Source of the DNA: SIG672 sp045580325 | Lineage (GTDB): Bacteria > Bacillota > Clostridia > Oscillospirales > CAG-272 | Reading direction: 5' to 3' | Assembly: GCA_045580325.1 (NCBI GenBank) | Contig: JAZNNR010000014.1 | Location: forward strand, 1 to 64,000 | DNA length: 64,000 nucleotides | Shown: positions 52,471 through 60,249 of the stretch, in pieces | Numbering within the stretch: the first letter of the stretch is position 1 | Layout: every line of letters begins with the position of its first letter | Notes under the pieces: generated by a model | Told to the model about the DNA's origin: nothing | Databases searched by the model: none | The model's input: only the letters and a program-made list of their open reading frames with translations | Program-made: the position numbers and the translations under genes

Positions 52471-52512
52471 AAACCCACCGAAAACTGTAAAAAAGGATTT
52501 TTCGGTGGGTTT
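52471..52512. terminator. Terminator between convergent genes
   Basis: AAACCCACCGAAAA (52471-52484) pairs with the complementary sequence ending at 52512 in a 14 bp stem around a 14-base loop. Confidence 0.75.
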
Positions 52513-52559
52513 AACTTCTTTATGAGAAGGAGCCTTTTACTCTCCACTTTTTATTATTT

Positions 52560-54254
52560 TTATTTCTTCAGCGCACTGCGAAGCTCGGCGATAATATTAT
52601 CACATTCATTAGCAAGTGCGCTAAGAGATCCGTCTGCAAACGGTGAAGGAATTCCTGCGGCATCGGTCAGCTCGCCAAAGGCTTTTGTACCGCCGGCACG
52701 CGAAAATTCGATGTATTTCTTCAGAGCTTCACCGTAGTTTTCACGCGACATTTTGAGGAACCATATTGCAACAGTCTGTGCAAGACAGTAATCAATATAA
52801 TAGAAGGGCGATTCGTATATGTGCATCTGATACTGCCATCTCGTGCCTTCCGAGAGGTAAGGAATATTCTCCCACGACATATACGGACGGTATTTTTCCT
52901 CGAGCGCGCGGTATGCCGCCTTACGCTCCTCTGGTGTGTACTCGGGATGCTCATAGATTATATGCTGGAATTCATCAACTATAACTCCGTAAGGGATAAA
53001 CGAAAGTGCCGAGCAGAAATGCGAAAGCTTATACTTATCGGGCTCGTCAAAGAACTTATCTATTCCCTTCCAGCAGAAAAATTCCATCGACATTGAATGA
53101 CATTCAGCAGTTTCCATACCGCCTACGTCAAGCTCGGTATCGCCGTAATCGAAAACGTTTTTAGCCGCAAATGCGTGTCCGAATTCGTGAGTTATAACGT
53201 CGATATCGCCCGACGTTCCGTTAAAGTTTGCGAGAATAAAGGGCTGCTTATATTTCGGGAAGCAGGTGCAGTATCCGCCGCCCCATTTTCCGTCGCGCGA
53301 CTCAACGTCAAACGCCTCGGCTTCGAGCATACTTCTCATAAAGCCGCCCATTTCGCTGTCCATAGAGTCGTACATTTCCTGTGCGGCTACAAAAATTCCG
53401 TCTTTATCAAGGCAGGGTGCGGGTGTCTTTCCTGTCGAATAGATGCTGTCATCGTAGTACATAACCTTATCTATTCCGAGATCCTTTGCGAGTGCCTCTT
53501 TAAGCTTATTTACCGCGGGAACGAGATACTTTTTAACGTTATCACGGAAATTTGCGACCATTTCGGCATCGTAGTCAACTCTGTTCATACGGTAATATCC
53601 GAACTCGATATAGTTCTTATATCCCATCTTACGAGCCATTCGGTCACGTATCTTAACGAGCTTATCGAAGTACTCGTCAAGCTGATCTCCGACCTTACCA
53701 AGTCCTGTTCCGATTGCCTCTGCCGCTTTTCTTCTTACCTCGCGGTCGGTATCCTCGAGCTTTCCTCTGATGACCGAAAGGGGCATTTTTTCTCCCTCAT
53801 AGTCAAATACAAGCTCGGACATAAACTTACTGTACTCTGTCGAAACAGAGTTTTCCTCTTGAAGATCCTCGATTATTTCGTCCGAGAAGGACTTTTTCTT
53901 TATTTCATAGAACTTGAATCTACGCTCTCCGAGTATTTTTTCAAGATCCTTGCGATAAGGGGAAGCAAGCATTATATCGGCATATTCGGTCATCATCTGA
54001 TCGAAAAGCGGTCCTACCTCGTCATAATATGCCATTTCAGCCTGATAAAACTCGTCGCGCGTATTAAGAGTGAAGCGGCAGTTAGCGAGCGATGCGGCGT
54101 CAATATACTCTATTACCGAGGCCATAACCTTTTCTCTTGCAGCGACTATATCCTCGGCGCATTTTGCCTCCGCTACCTCTTTTTTGAAGAGGTCGAAAGC
54201 CACTCTTCCCTCTTCTACCGTATATCTTTTATATGGAATATCACAAACCTTCAT
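52560..54254 (-). CDS. M3-family oligoendopeptidase (PepF-like)
   Basis: This 564-residue zinc peptidase of family M3 degrades peptides in the cytosol. The zinc site is His356-Glu-Phe-Gly-His360 (THEFGHAF), with the third ligand Glu in GMETAECHSM. The length fits clostridial PepF/M3 proteins. The ATG at 54254 follows GGAGG. It is the last of four closely spaced genes (flavin reductase, FTR-like, thioredoxin, PepF), 15 nt after the thioredoxin. Confidence 0.92.
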   Translation of the reverse strand: MKVCDIPYKRYTVEEGRVAFDLFKKEVAEAKCAEDIVAAREKVMASVIEYIDAASLANCRFTLNTRDEFYQAEMAYYDEVGPLFDQMMTEYADIMLASPYRKDLEKILGERRFKFYEIKKKSFSDEIIEDLQEENSVSTEYSKFMSELVFDYEGEKMPLSVIRGKLEDTDREVRRKAAEAIGTGLGKVGDQLDEYFDKLVKIRDRMARKMGYKNYIEFGYYRMNRVDYDAEMVANFRDNVKKYLVPAVNKLKEALAKDLGIDKVMYYDDSIYSTGKTPAPCLDKDGIFVAAQEMYDSMDSEMGGFMRSMLEAEAFDVESRDGKWGGGYCTCFPKYKQPFILANFNGTSGDIDVITHEFGHAFAAKNVFDYGDTELDVGGMETAECHSMSMEFFCWKGIDKFFDEPDKYKLSHFCSALSFIPYGVIVDEFQHIIYEHPEYTPEERKAAYRALEEKYRPYMSWENIPYLSEGTRWQYQMHIYESPFYYIDYCLAQTVAIWFLKMSRENYGEALKKYIEFSRAGGTKAFGELTDAAGIPSPFADGSLSALANECDNIIAELRSALKK

Positions 54255-54269
54255 AAGTACCTCCAAAAC

Positions 54270-54581
54270 TCAGCCGAGCATAGCTTCAAAGTGAGCCTTC
54301 TGCTTATATCCGATAGATTTGTCGGCTATCTCGCCGTTTTTGAAAAGAAGCACGGTGGGAATACTTTGAATTCCAAACTTCACCGCAAGCTCTTCCTCTT
54401 CATCAACGTTAACCTTTCCAACCTTTACCCTTCCGTCGTAATCCTGCGCTATTTCCTCGATAATGGGAGCAAGCATACGGCAAGGTCCGCACCACGTTGC
54501 CCAGAAGTCAACGAGCACGGGAATGTCCGATTTTAAAACCTCTTTTTCAAAATTTTCTTTTGTGATTACGATCTCAGCCAT
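54270..54581 (-). CDS. trxA: Thioredoxin
   Basis: This 103-residue thioredoxin reduces protein disulfides. The active site is Cys31-Gly-Pro-Cys34 (FWATWCGPCRM), with the cis-Pro loop SIPTVLLF. The ATG at 54581 follows GAAAGGAAAT; the longer open frame upstream overlaps the FTR-like gene. It lies 31 nt after an FTR-like protein, which could be its reductant. Confidence 0.96.
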   Translation of the reverse strand: MAEIVITKENFEKEVLKSDIPVLVDFWATWCGPCRMLAPIIEEIAQDYDGRVKVGKVNVDEEEELAVKFGIQSIPTVLLFKNGEIADKSIGYKQKAHFEAMLG

Positions 54582-54612
54582 AATTTTTATTTCCTTTCTT
54601 TTAGTTGATTTA

Positions 54613-54816
54613 TCAGTCCTCGAGCGACTTATAGTATAGCATACAGTGGCAGTAGCCCTCAAAGGTTTCGTCCTTTATCTGATCGCGAAATTCCTTACAC
54701 ATACATTTATTTTCGGGAGTCATTTCACGTCTGCACGGACAGTATCCGCCCTTCTTTTCAAGTCCCTCTTTTATCATTTCTACGACTTTTTCGTCGGGAT
54801 TAAGAGTTATTTTCAT
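54613..54816 (-). CDS. Ferredoxin-thioredoxin-reductase catalytic-chain-like protein
   Basis: This 67-residue protein has three Cys-x-Cys motifs, CPC-x9-CMC-x15-CHC, close to the CPC-x16-CPC-x8-CHC pattern of the FTR catalytic chain, which holds a 4Fe-4S cluster beside a redox disulfide. The CHCMLYYK ending also fits. No variable FTR chain is present. It lies between a flavin/iron-sulfur reductase and thioredoxin, so it probably passes electrons to thioredoxin. The ATG at 54816 follows AGAGGTTTAATAAT. Confidence 0.8.
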   Translation of the reverse strand: MKITLNPDEKVVEMIKEGLEKKGGYCPCRREMTPENKCMCKEFRDQIKDETFEGYCHCMLYYKSLED

Positions 54817-54836
54817 ATTATTAAACCTCTTTTTTG

Positions 54837-57107
54837 TCAAATTTCTCTTGCGAGTCTGAATGCCGCGCGCGTTGCTTCAAGAACGCTTTTACCCGTAAGG
54901 CTATCACCTATATTATAAACCTCGGGAGCAGCACTTATCGCCTGAAGCTCATAGAAAAGGCTGTCGTCTGCCTTTGAGCCTGTTGCAAAGACAACAAGGT
55001 CTGCGGGTACGGTTTCGCTTTCGTACTCCTGACCTATTTTGGGTGCAAGCGGATTTACCACGTTTTTCGGCAGCACAGCTTGCCATGTATTATAAGGATC
55101 GGGAACGTTTTTATGCTTATTTTGAGCCACGTTTACGCAATTTTCAGAGAAAGATGTAACCTTAGTCATATTCATAAGGCGCACGTTATTTTTCTTCATA
55201 TAGTAAAGAAGATGTCCTCTGTTTGCCGTGCATATTCCTTCCATCATATAAGGAAGCATCTCTATTACGGTTACCTTTTTCGCGTGCTCGTATGAAAGCC
55301 AATATGCCGTTTCACAGCCGACTATTCCGCCGCCTACGACAACTATATTTTCGGCGTTTTCCATTTTTTTCGAATCGGCAAGAAGGTCGGTAGCAAGAAC
55401 TGTTTTGACCTTTTCTACGCCCTTTATCTGCGGAACAGACGACTTTGTTCCCACTGCCGTGATAACTGTGTCAAAGCTCATATCCTTTATCTGATCGGCT
55501 GTAAGCGTGCAGTTAAGTTTAAGGGATATTTTTCCTTCGTCGCACGCTTTTTTCAGCGTATTTTCGAGATAAATGCGGTAGTTATCAAAATCAAACTTCC
55601 CTTTTGGAACAGAGCCGCAAATCGTTTTTCCGCCTACCTTATCGCTCTTTTCAAAAAGTGTTACCGTATGGCCTCTTTTTGATGCTTCGAGCGCAAAGGT
55701 AATTCCTGCAGGACCTGCGCCCAAAACGGCAATATTCTTTATTTTTTCCGCTTTTTGAGGAGCTCTTGGGAATATATGCTCAAACGAGGTTCTCGGGTTC
55801 ACCGCGCACTGCGGGTGTCCGCCCTCCACAAATTCGTTTATACAGCCCTCCTGACAGCCGATACATGGGCAAATTTCGGAAACCCTACCCGAATACGCCT
55901 TGTTTGGCCACTCGGGATCTGCAAGAAGAGGTCTGCCGAGCATTACCATATCGCACATTCCCTCTCGCAGAGCTTTTTCGGCAAGATCGGGGTATCCGAG
56001 CTTTCCTACGCCAACTACCGGAACCTCTATTCCCGCGTTTGAAAGGATCTTATTTTGTGCAAAGTAGTCCTTTACGTATTTTGCAACCTCAAGGAAGCAT
56101 CCTGCGGGCATTCCTGCGGGCGGATGGGGCAGCCACCAGTTATCGTAGCAGCCGAGATCGACGTCAAATATATCAACGCCCGCTTCTACGAGATTTTTCA
56201 TATAATCAAGTGTCTGTTCGATACTTCTGCCGTTTGTGAATTTCCTCAGCGACGGTATATTTTCCATATCCTCGCCGTAGGTTTCATTTAGCGCACAGGA
56301 GAGGTCTATTCTATACATAATGGGATAAGCGTCGCCCGTTCTGCGCCTTATTTCCTTGACCGTTTCTATTCCGAATCGCTGCCAAGAAGCGTATTTACCG
56401 ATCTTTCTTCGGTTAAACGCGGGATTTGTAAGCTGATCTATAAGGTAGCCCTCGTGTCCGTGCAGATAAACGCCGTCAATACCGAAGGCCTTTGCATCTG
56501 CCGATGCCTGTCCGATATTCTTGACTATTTTATTTATAGCAAAGTCGCTGAGCGGCAGACAGGGTATCTGCGACATATAGAAATTCGGGTTCAGCGATGC
56601 AGATCTCGGAATCTTCAGCTCATTTACAAGGCACTGCGGATTTCCCACCCTACCGAGTCCTGCGGTAAGCTGAACAAATATCTTCGCGCCGTACGTATGG
56701 ACGCCCTGACTAAGATCGCGCCAGCCTGCCTGAACTGTTCTTGTTCTGTCTATACGCGGGAAATACGAGAGCTTATCCTTTTCGGTAACGGTCGGGTCTA
56801 TACCCTGCGAAACAGGAACGAGTCCCGTCGTTATAAGACCGACTCCGCCCTTTGCGCGCTCAAAGAAATACTGAAGCATTTTATTGTTTGGTCTTCCCGT
56901 TTCCTCGCACATATTTATATTGCCCATAGGAGCCATTACGATGCGGTTTTTTACGGTAATTCCATTTATCTTAACAGGAGAAAACATGACGTCATACGGA
57001 TAGAGATTCTGTGTCATTCTGCCCATACATTTTTCTGCGCGCTCTTTATCCGATACCCAATTTCCGTATCCTTCGGTAAGGCGCATTACAAGTTCATCTC
57101 GTTTCAC
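54837..57107 (-). CDS. Old-yellow-enzyme-type FMN/FeS/FAD oxidoreductase
   Basis: This 756-residue protein has the three-part layout of 2,4-dienoyl-CoA reductase, enoate reductase and BaiCD/BaiH enzymes. An FMN TIM barrel (~30-390) is followed by a 4Fe-4S motif CIGCQEGC-x11-C and a FAD/NAD(P) part (NIAVLGAGPAGITFALEA, then NIVVVGGGIVGCETAYW). It is ~90 residues longer than the usual ~660, with an extended barrel and a longer C-terminal Rossmann part. The natural acceptor cannot be told; reduction of enoates or of the FTR-like partner are both possible. It heads the operon. Confidence 0.88.
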   Translation of the reverse strand: MKRDELVMRLTEGYGNWVSDKERAEKCMGRMTQNLYPYDVMFSPVKINGITVKNRIVMAPMGNINMCEETGRPNNKMLQYFFERAKGGVGLITTGLVPVSQGIDPTVTEKDKLSYFPRIDRTRTVQAGWRDLSQGVHTYGAKIFVQLTAGLGRVGNPQCLVNELKIPRSASLNPNFYMSQIPCLPLSDFAINKIVKNIGQASADAKAFGIDGVYLHGHEGYLIDQLTNPAFNRRKIGKYASWQRFGIETVKEIRRRTGDAYPIMYRIDLSCALNETYGEDMENIPSLRKFTNGRSIEQTLDYMKNLVEAGVDIFDVDLGCYDNWWLPHPPAGMPAGCFLEVAKYVKDYFAQNKILSNAGIEVPVVGVGKLGYPDLAEKALREGMCDMVMLGRPLLADPEWPNKAYSGRVSEICPCIGCQEGCINEFVEGGHPQCAVNPRTSFEHIFPRAPQKAEKIKNIAVLGAGPAGITFALEASKRGHTVTLFEKSDKVGGKTICGSVPKGKFDFDNYRIYLENTLKKACDEGKISLKLNCTLTADQIKDMSFDTVITAVGTKSSVPQIKGVEKVKTVLATDLLADSKKMENAENIVVVGGGIVGCETAYWLSYEHAKKVTVIEMLPYMMEGICTANRGHLLYYMKKNNVRLMNMTKVTSFSENCVNVAQNKHKNVPDPYNTWQAVLPKNVVNPLAPKIGQEYESETVPADLVVFATGSKADDSLFYELQAISAAPEVYNIGDSLTGKSVLEATRAAFRLAREI

Positions 57108-57143
57108 ATGTATCGTCCTTTCTGTAAATTATTCTACTTTTAC

Positions 57144-57172
57144 AGTATATCATATCTTTTTGCAATATTCAA
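57144..57172 (-). promoter_or_regulatory. Promoter of the flavin reductase operon
   Basis: On the minus strand TTGAAT (57167-57172), 17 bases and TATACT (57144-57149), ~37 bases before the start. Confidence 0.6.
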
Positions 57173-57228
57173 TGTATAAAGTATTAAACTTGAAAATATT
57201 ATTTATCTTTAGTTTACTTTTTAATGAG

Positions 57229-57266
57229 AAAAGCCGAACACGGTCAGATACAGCGTCGGCTTTTAA
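57229..57266 (-). terminator. Terminator after the GH39-like gene
   Basis: AAAAGCCGA (57229-57237) and TCGGCTTTT (57256-57264) form a 9 bp stem 17 bases past the stop, with T on the minus strand. Confidence 0.75.
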
Positions 57267-57280
57267 TATTTCAATTTTAT

Positions 57281-58582
57281 TCACGCAAGGTCAAAGTAAA
57301 GTGTAAGAATACTGTATGCTGGAAGCTCATCGGGAAGCTCGATTTCCGAGTCGTTTTGCCCATTAGCAGTTATTATGCACCTTGTTATTCTACCCTGCGC
57401 CTCAACTTCAAGCGGGACAGCCTCGGCGGTCGGGTTAGTAACAACGATACAAGCGGTTTTTCCGTTTGACGCCGCTACTGCGACGATTTCATCATCATCA
57501 CACTCGAGCTTTGTCTGATCTTCAAGCTCGTAAAGTCTATTATATGCAGTAAGCGAATAGTATGCAGGATAGGGCTCTCCCGTTTCAAAATTAAACAGGC
57601 CGCCGTAAATACTATCTCCAAAGCGCGCATCGTAGAACATTGCGTTATCGAGCGCGGAATTCTGAAACACAAGCATCGCCGCCTCGGTAACTGCCGCATG
57701 CTCGTACGTTCCTCTGAGAGTGCCTCTACAGTTCCATTCATTACAGGAGGTTTCGGTTTCGGTAAAGCCCTCTTCGTCAAGACGCTTTCTTGCGTACTGC
57801 GCGTATATCGCATTATTCTTATATTCGGGGTCGTAGGTATGCCACGAGAAGAAATCAAGCGGAGCGTTTTCTTTCTTTACGTATGCAAGAAATTCGTCTG
57901 CGTACATCATATAGTAGGCTGTTGCCGCATTTGTCATTCCAAAAGAGCCGTCCGAGCCTGTAAGATTGTAAAATCCGCAGCTTCCGTATCCGCCGACCTT
58001 GATGTGCGGGAATTTGGATTTGAGATGCTTTGCCGCCACGCAGTAGAACTCATAAAAGCTTTCCTTTGTTCCCTTCCACATCGGGTTATAATCGGGATTT
58101 GAGGAGTTATCGGGCTCGTTCCAGATCTCCCAATATTTTATATCATAGTTAAATCCGTTTGCCCAGCCCTCTGTATAGTGCCTTATAATATGCTCACATA
58201 TTACCGCCCATTTCTGATAATCTGCGGGTGGATAAATTCGGTATTTTATCGGACAAAAGTTTTCAATGGTAACACCGAGTCTGAAAAAGGGCTCAACACT
58301 ATTTTCCATAAGAGCTTTAATAAGCATATCTGTGTAAAGGAAATTATACGAAGCGGGATCATACGGGTCTAAGTTAAAATCCCCGAAGATATTGGGAACA
58401 TCTACCCAGCGCATTCCGCCGTATCCGCCGCCGACATCGTGAAGCCTTGAATACGGAACACCCGCCTTTTTCAAATACTCGATCATTGAAAAGTCAGTAC
58501 ACTCAAATGGCGGCTGTCCGACTCCGTGCATTGCCTTTATTTTCCCTGTTTTTTTATTAAAATCAACCTTGATCTTTGCCAT
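57281..58582 (-). CDS. GH39-like glycoside hydrolase
   Basis: This 433-residue TIM-barrel glycosidase has no signal peptide, so it is probably intracellular. The acid/base is Glu156 in YWEIWNEPDN, typical of clan GH-A. A second Glu in TETSCNEWNC (Glu278 or Glu283) is the likely nucleophile. The whole resembles GH39 (beta-xylosidase/alpha-iduronidase), with a C-terminal beta-sandwich. The substrate is not certain. The ATG follows GGGAAGGGTT. It is transcribed alone with its own promoter and terminator. Confidence 0.8.
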   Translation of the reverse strand: MAKIKVDFNKKTGKIKAMHGVGQPPFECTDFSMIEYLKKAGVPYSRLHDVGGGYGGMRWVDVPNIFGDFNLDPYDPASYNFLYTDMLIKALMENSVEPFFRLGVTIENFCPIKYRIYPPADYQKWAVICEHIIRHYTEGWANGFNYDIKYWEIWNEPDNSSNPDYNPMWKGTKESFYEFYCVAAKHLKSKFPHIKVGGYGSCGFYNLTGSDGSFGMTNAATAYYMMYADEFLAYVKKENAPLDFFSWHTYDPEYKNNAIYAQYARKRLDEEGFTETETSCNEWNCRGTLRGTYEHAAVTEAAMLVFQNSALDNAMFYDARFGDSIYGGLFNFETGEPYPAYYSLTAYNRLYELEDQTKLECDDDEIVAVAASNGKTACIVVTNPTAEAVPLEVEAQGRITRCIITANGQNDSEIELPDELPAYSILTLYFDLA

Positions 58583-58641
58583 AACCCTTCCCGTCCTTTA
58601 CTTGATCCGACTTATTATTAAATCAGAGCCATCTTACCTCA

Positions 58642-58670
58642 ATTATATTATAATACACCTCTTTTGTCAA
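58642..58670 (-). promoter_or_regulatory. Promoter of the GH39-like gene
   Basis: On the minus strand TTGACA (58665-58670), 17 bases and TATAAT (58642-58647). Confidence 0.7.
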
Positions 58671-58707
58671 TGTATTTTTAAAATTAGAGGGGCAGAAAGC
58701 AGATAGA

Positions 58708-58778
58708 AAAATCAGCAAATGCACGCATTTGCGAAGTTCAAATGTATCGTACACTTATAAAAAAACAACAGGGCTGTT
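58708..58778. repeat. 71-bp direct repeat, left copy
   Basis: It matches 59965-60035 at 70 of 71 positions. The right copy is the region just beyond tRNA-Pro, including the first half of its terminator. Confidence 0.9.
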
Positions 58779-58889
58779 AGGAGCGTTCTCATAAGGATGT
58801 TTTCGGAACACGGTAGGGGCGAACTGTGTTCGCCCGCGGGAGACCGCAGGTCTCCCCTACGGATACACATATAAATATCGGCGGAGGAC

Positions 58890-58918
58890 TTGTTTTCTCT
58901 GCCGATTTGTGTTATAAT
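58890..58918 (+). promoter_or_regulatory. Promoter of the HD-hydrolase gene (shared block)
   Basis: TTGTTT (58890-58895), 17 bases and TATAAT (58913-58918). It is nearly identical in sequence to the block at 51937-51967. It lies ~235 bases before the gene because a palindromic element sits in the leader. Confidence 0.6.
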
Positions 58919-58928
58919 GGAGCTTACA

Positions 58929-59073
58929 AAAAAGCCTCCCTCCGAGAGGGAGGTGGCACGGTGTAGCCGTGACGGAAGGAGCCTGCGCGACTTTAGGTTT
59001 GTACTAACTTTCATGGTAACGCACTCTCCTTCAGTCGCCTTCGGCGACAGCTCCCTCCCGGAGGGAGCCTTTG
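58929..59073. repeat. MITE-like palindromic element, 145 bp
   Basis: Imperfect terminal inverted repeats (AAGCCTCCCTCC...GGAAGGAG on the left and the matching arm ending GGGAGCCTTTG on the right) each carry an internal hairpin. The right arm matches 21-45 of this window exactly. Confidence 0.7.
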
Positions 59074-59110
59074 GATGCGCGCAACCATAGGGGTATGGGC
59101 TTTGCCCGAT

Positions 59111-59140
59111 GCCTTTGTAATACAAAGGCGAAACTGGCGA
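59111..59140 (+). repeat. 30-base start-proximal block, copy 2
   Basis: It is identical to 52031-52060 and again lies just before a ribosome site and start codon. It contains the 9-bp inverted repeat GCCTTTGTA-A-TACAAAGGC. Confidence 0.8.
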
Positions 59141-59153
59141 GAAAGGAGAAAAA

Positions 59154-59720
59154 ATGGATTGTAAAAAATATATTGAGTTTTTAAATGCTGTTGAGAAATT
59201 GAAATGTAATACTCGTCATTCATGGACATCAAGTGGCAGACAGGAGTCTGTTGCCGAGCATTCATGGAGACTGGCCGTAATGGCTATGCTGTGTGCCGAT
59301 GAATATCCGAATGTGGATATAAATAAAGTCATAAAGATGTGCTTGATCCATGATTTTGGAGAAGCCATTACGGGAGATATTCCTGCATTTTTGAAGAGCC
59401 AAAAGGATGAAGTAGAGGAAGAATCAGCGATTGAAAAATTGATCTCCTTATTGCCGTATAATACAAGAGATGAAATAAAGCTTCTTTTTTCTGAAATGAA
59501 AGAAATGCGCACTAATGAAGCAAAACTGTATAAATCCCTTGATAATATTGAAGCGCTGATTTCTCATAACGAGGCGGATATTTCAACTTGGCTTCCGAGA
59601 GAGTATGAGGAAAATCTTACATACGGTCAAAAGAATTCAGAGTGGTCCGATTGGACAAGAGAATTACGAGAGGTTATAAAACAAGATAGCATTGAAAAGA
59701 TTCGCAGAGAAGGAAAATAA
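59154..59720 (+). CDS. HD-domain phosphohydrolase
   Basis: This 188-residue HD-superfamily metal-dependent hydrolase resembles the YfbR-type 5'-deoxynucleotidases. Metal ligands visible are His36 (AEHSWRLA), His66-Asp67 (CLIHDFGEA) and an Asp near residue 127 (KSLDNIEAL). Such enzymes hydrolyse nucleoside monophosphates or related phosphates; the exact substrate is unknown. The ATG follows AAAGGAG. It is the only gene in a 1.1 kb inverted-repeat cassette beside tRNA-Pro and shares its promoter and leader with an unrelated gene at 52 kb. Confidence 0.82.
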   Translation: MDCKKYIEFLNAVEKLKCNTRHSWTSSGRQESVAEHSWRLAVMAMLCADEYPNVDINKVIKMCLIHDFGEAITGDIPAFLKSQKDEVEEESAIEKLISLLPYNTRDEIKLLFSEMKEMRTNEAKLYKSLDNIEALISHNEADISTWLPREYEENLTYGQKNSEWSDWTRELREVIKQDSIEKIRREGK

Positions 59721-59874
59721 AACAACCCCGACAGACATTGAAAATCTGCCGGGGATTACTATTTGTATTTTGCGTATCAATTTTTTATCCGTAGGGGAGA
59801 CCTTCGGTCTCCCACGGGCGAACACAGTTCGCCCCTACCGTGTATTAGGTAAACTTCCTTATGGGAAGGAGCCA

Positions 59875-59911
59875 TTGCCCTGTTGTTTTTTTATCGGAGT
59901 GAGAAGATTTA
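59875..59911 (-). pseudogene. Remnant of a second tRNA-Pro 3' end and terminator
   Basis: Bases 59875-59910 match 60034-60069 over 36 bases. The last 16 of these are the 3' end of tRNA-Pro and the rest is its terminator arm. The remainder of the tRNA is absent, so this is a truncated duplicate. Confidence 0.75.
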
Positions 59912-59964
59912 CTAACTTAATTTTGCGCCGACGTTTCACTTTTCCCGTTTCTCCCTCTCAGCGC

Positions 59965-60035
59965 AAAATCAGCAAATGCTCGCATTTGCGAAGTTCAAAT
60001 GTATCGTACACTTATAAAAAAACAACAGGGCTGTT
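59965..60035. repeat. 71-bp direct repeat, right copy
   Basis: It matches 58708-58778 (one mismatch). It lies downstream of tRNA-Pro on the minus strand and includes the first half of the tRNA terminator. Confidence 0.9.
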
Positions 60036-60051
60036 GCCCTGTTGTTTTTTT
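60016..60051 (-). terminator. Terminator of tRNA-Pro
   Basis: An A run and ACAACAGGG pair with CCCTGTTGT and a T run around a short loop. It follows the tRNA directly on the minus strand. Confidence 0.85.
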
Positions 60052-60052
60052 A

Positions 60053-60126
60053 TCGGAGTGAGAAGATTTGAACTTCCGGCCTCTTGGTCCCGAACCAAGC
60101 GCTCTACCTAGCTGAGCCACACCCCG
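60053..60126 (-). tRNA. tRNA-Pro (anticodon CGG)
   Basis: The acceptor CGGGGTG pairs with CACTCCG (one G-U). The anticodon stem CTTGG/CCAAG encloses TTCGGGA (anticodon CGG). The T arm has TTCAAAT. The discriminator is A and CCA is not encoded. Confidence 0.95.
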
Positions 60127-60143
60127 TGATTTGACACCCATAG

Positions 60144-60172
60144 ATTATAGCACATCAAAACTTAAATGTCAA
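60144..60172 (-). promoter_or_regulatory. Consensus promoter of tRNA-Pro
   Basis: On the minus strand TTGACA (60167-60172), 17 bases and TATAAT (60144-60149), 17 bases before the tRNA. Confidence 0.85.
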
Positions 60173-60203
60173 CACAAAACAAAAATATTTTTTGCTTTTT
60201 ATG

Positions 60204-60240
60204 AAAAAGATACCGAAATAATCTTACTTCGGTATCTTTT
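60204..60240. terminator. Terminator after the DAHP synthase-GNAT operon
   Basis: AAAAAGATACCGAA and TTCGGTATCTTTT form a 12-13 bp stem shortly past the GNAT stop. Confidence 0.8.
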
Positions 60241-60249
60241 ATTATCTAC

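Larger units (their letters stand above)
58779..59874. mobile_element. Inverted-repeat-bounded cassette carrying an HD-hydrolase gene
   Basis: The ends are imperfect inverted repeats, 58779-58864 and 59787-59874, whose inner 57 bases (58808-58864 and 59787-59843) match at 55 positions. Between them lie a promoter, a nested palindromic element and one gene. The cassette interrupts a tRNA-Pro terminator copy: its left half is at 58763-58778 and its right half begins at 59875. No transposase is encoded, so movement would need a helper in trans. Confidence 0.65.

Noticed and set aside
53097..54536. 479-codon plus-strand frame opposite pepF and trxA
   Set aside because: It crosses two real genes on the other strand and is a by-product of codon bias.
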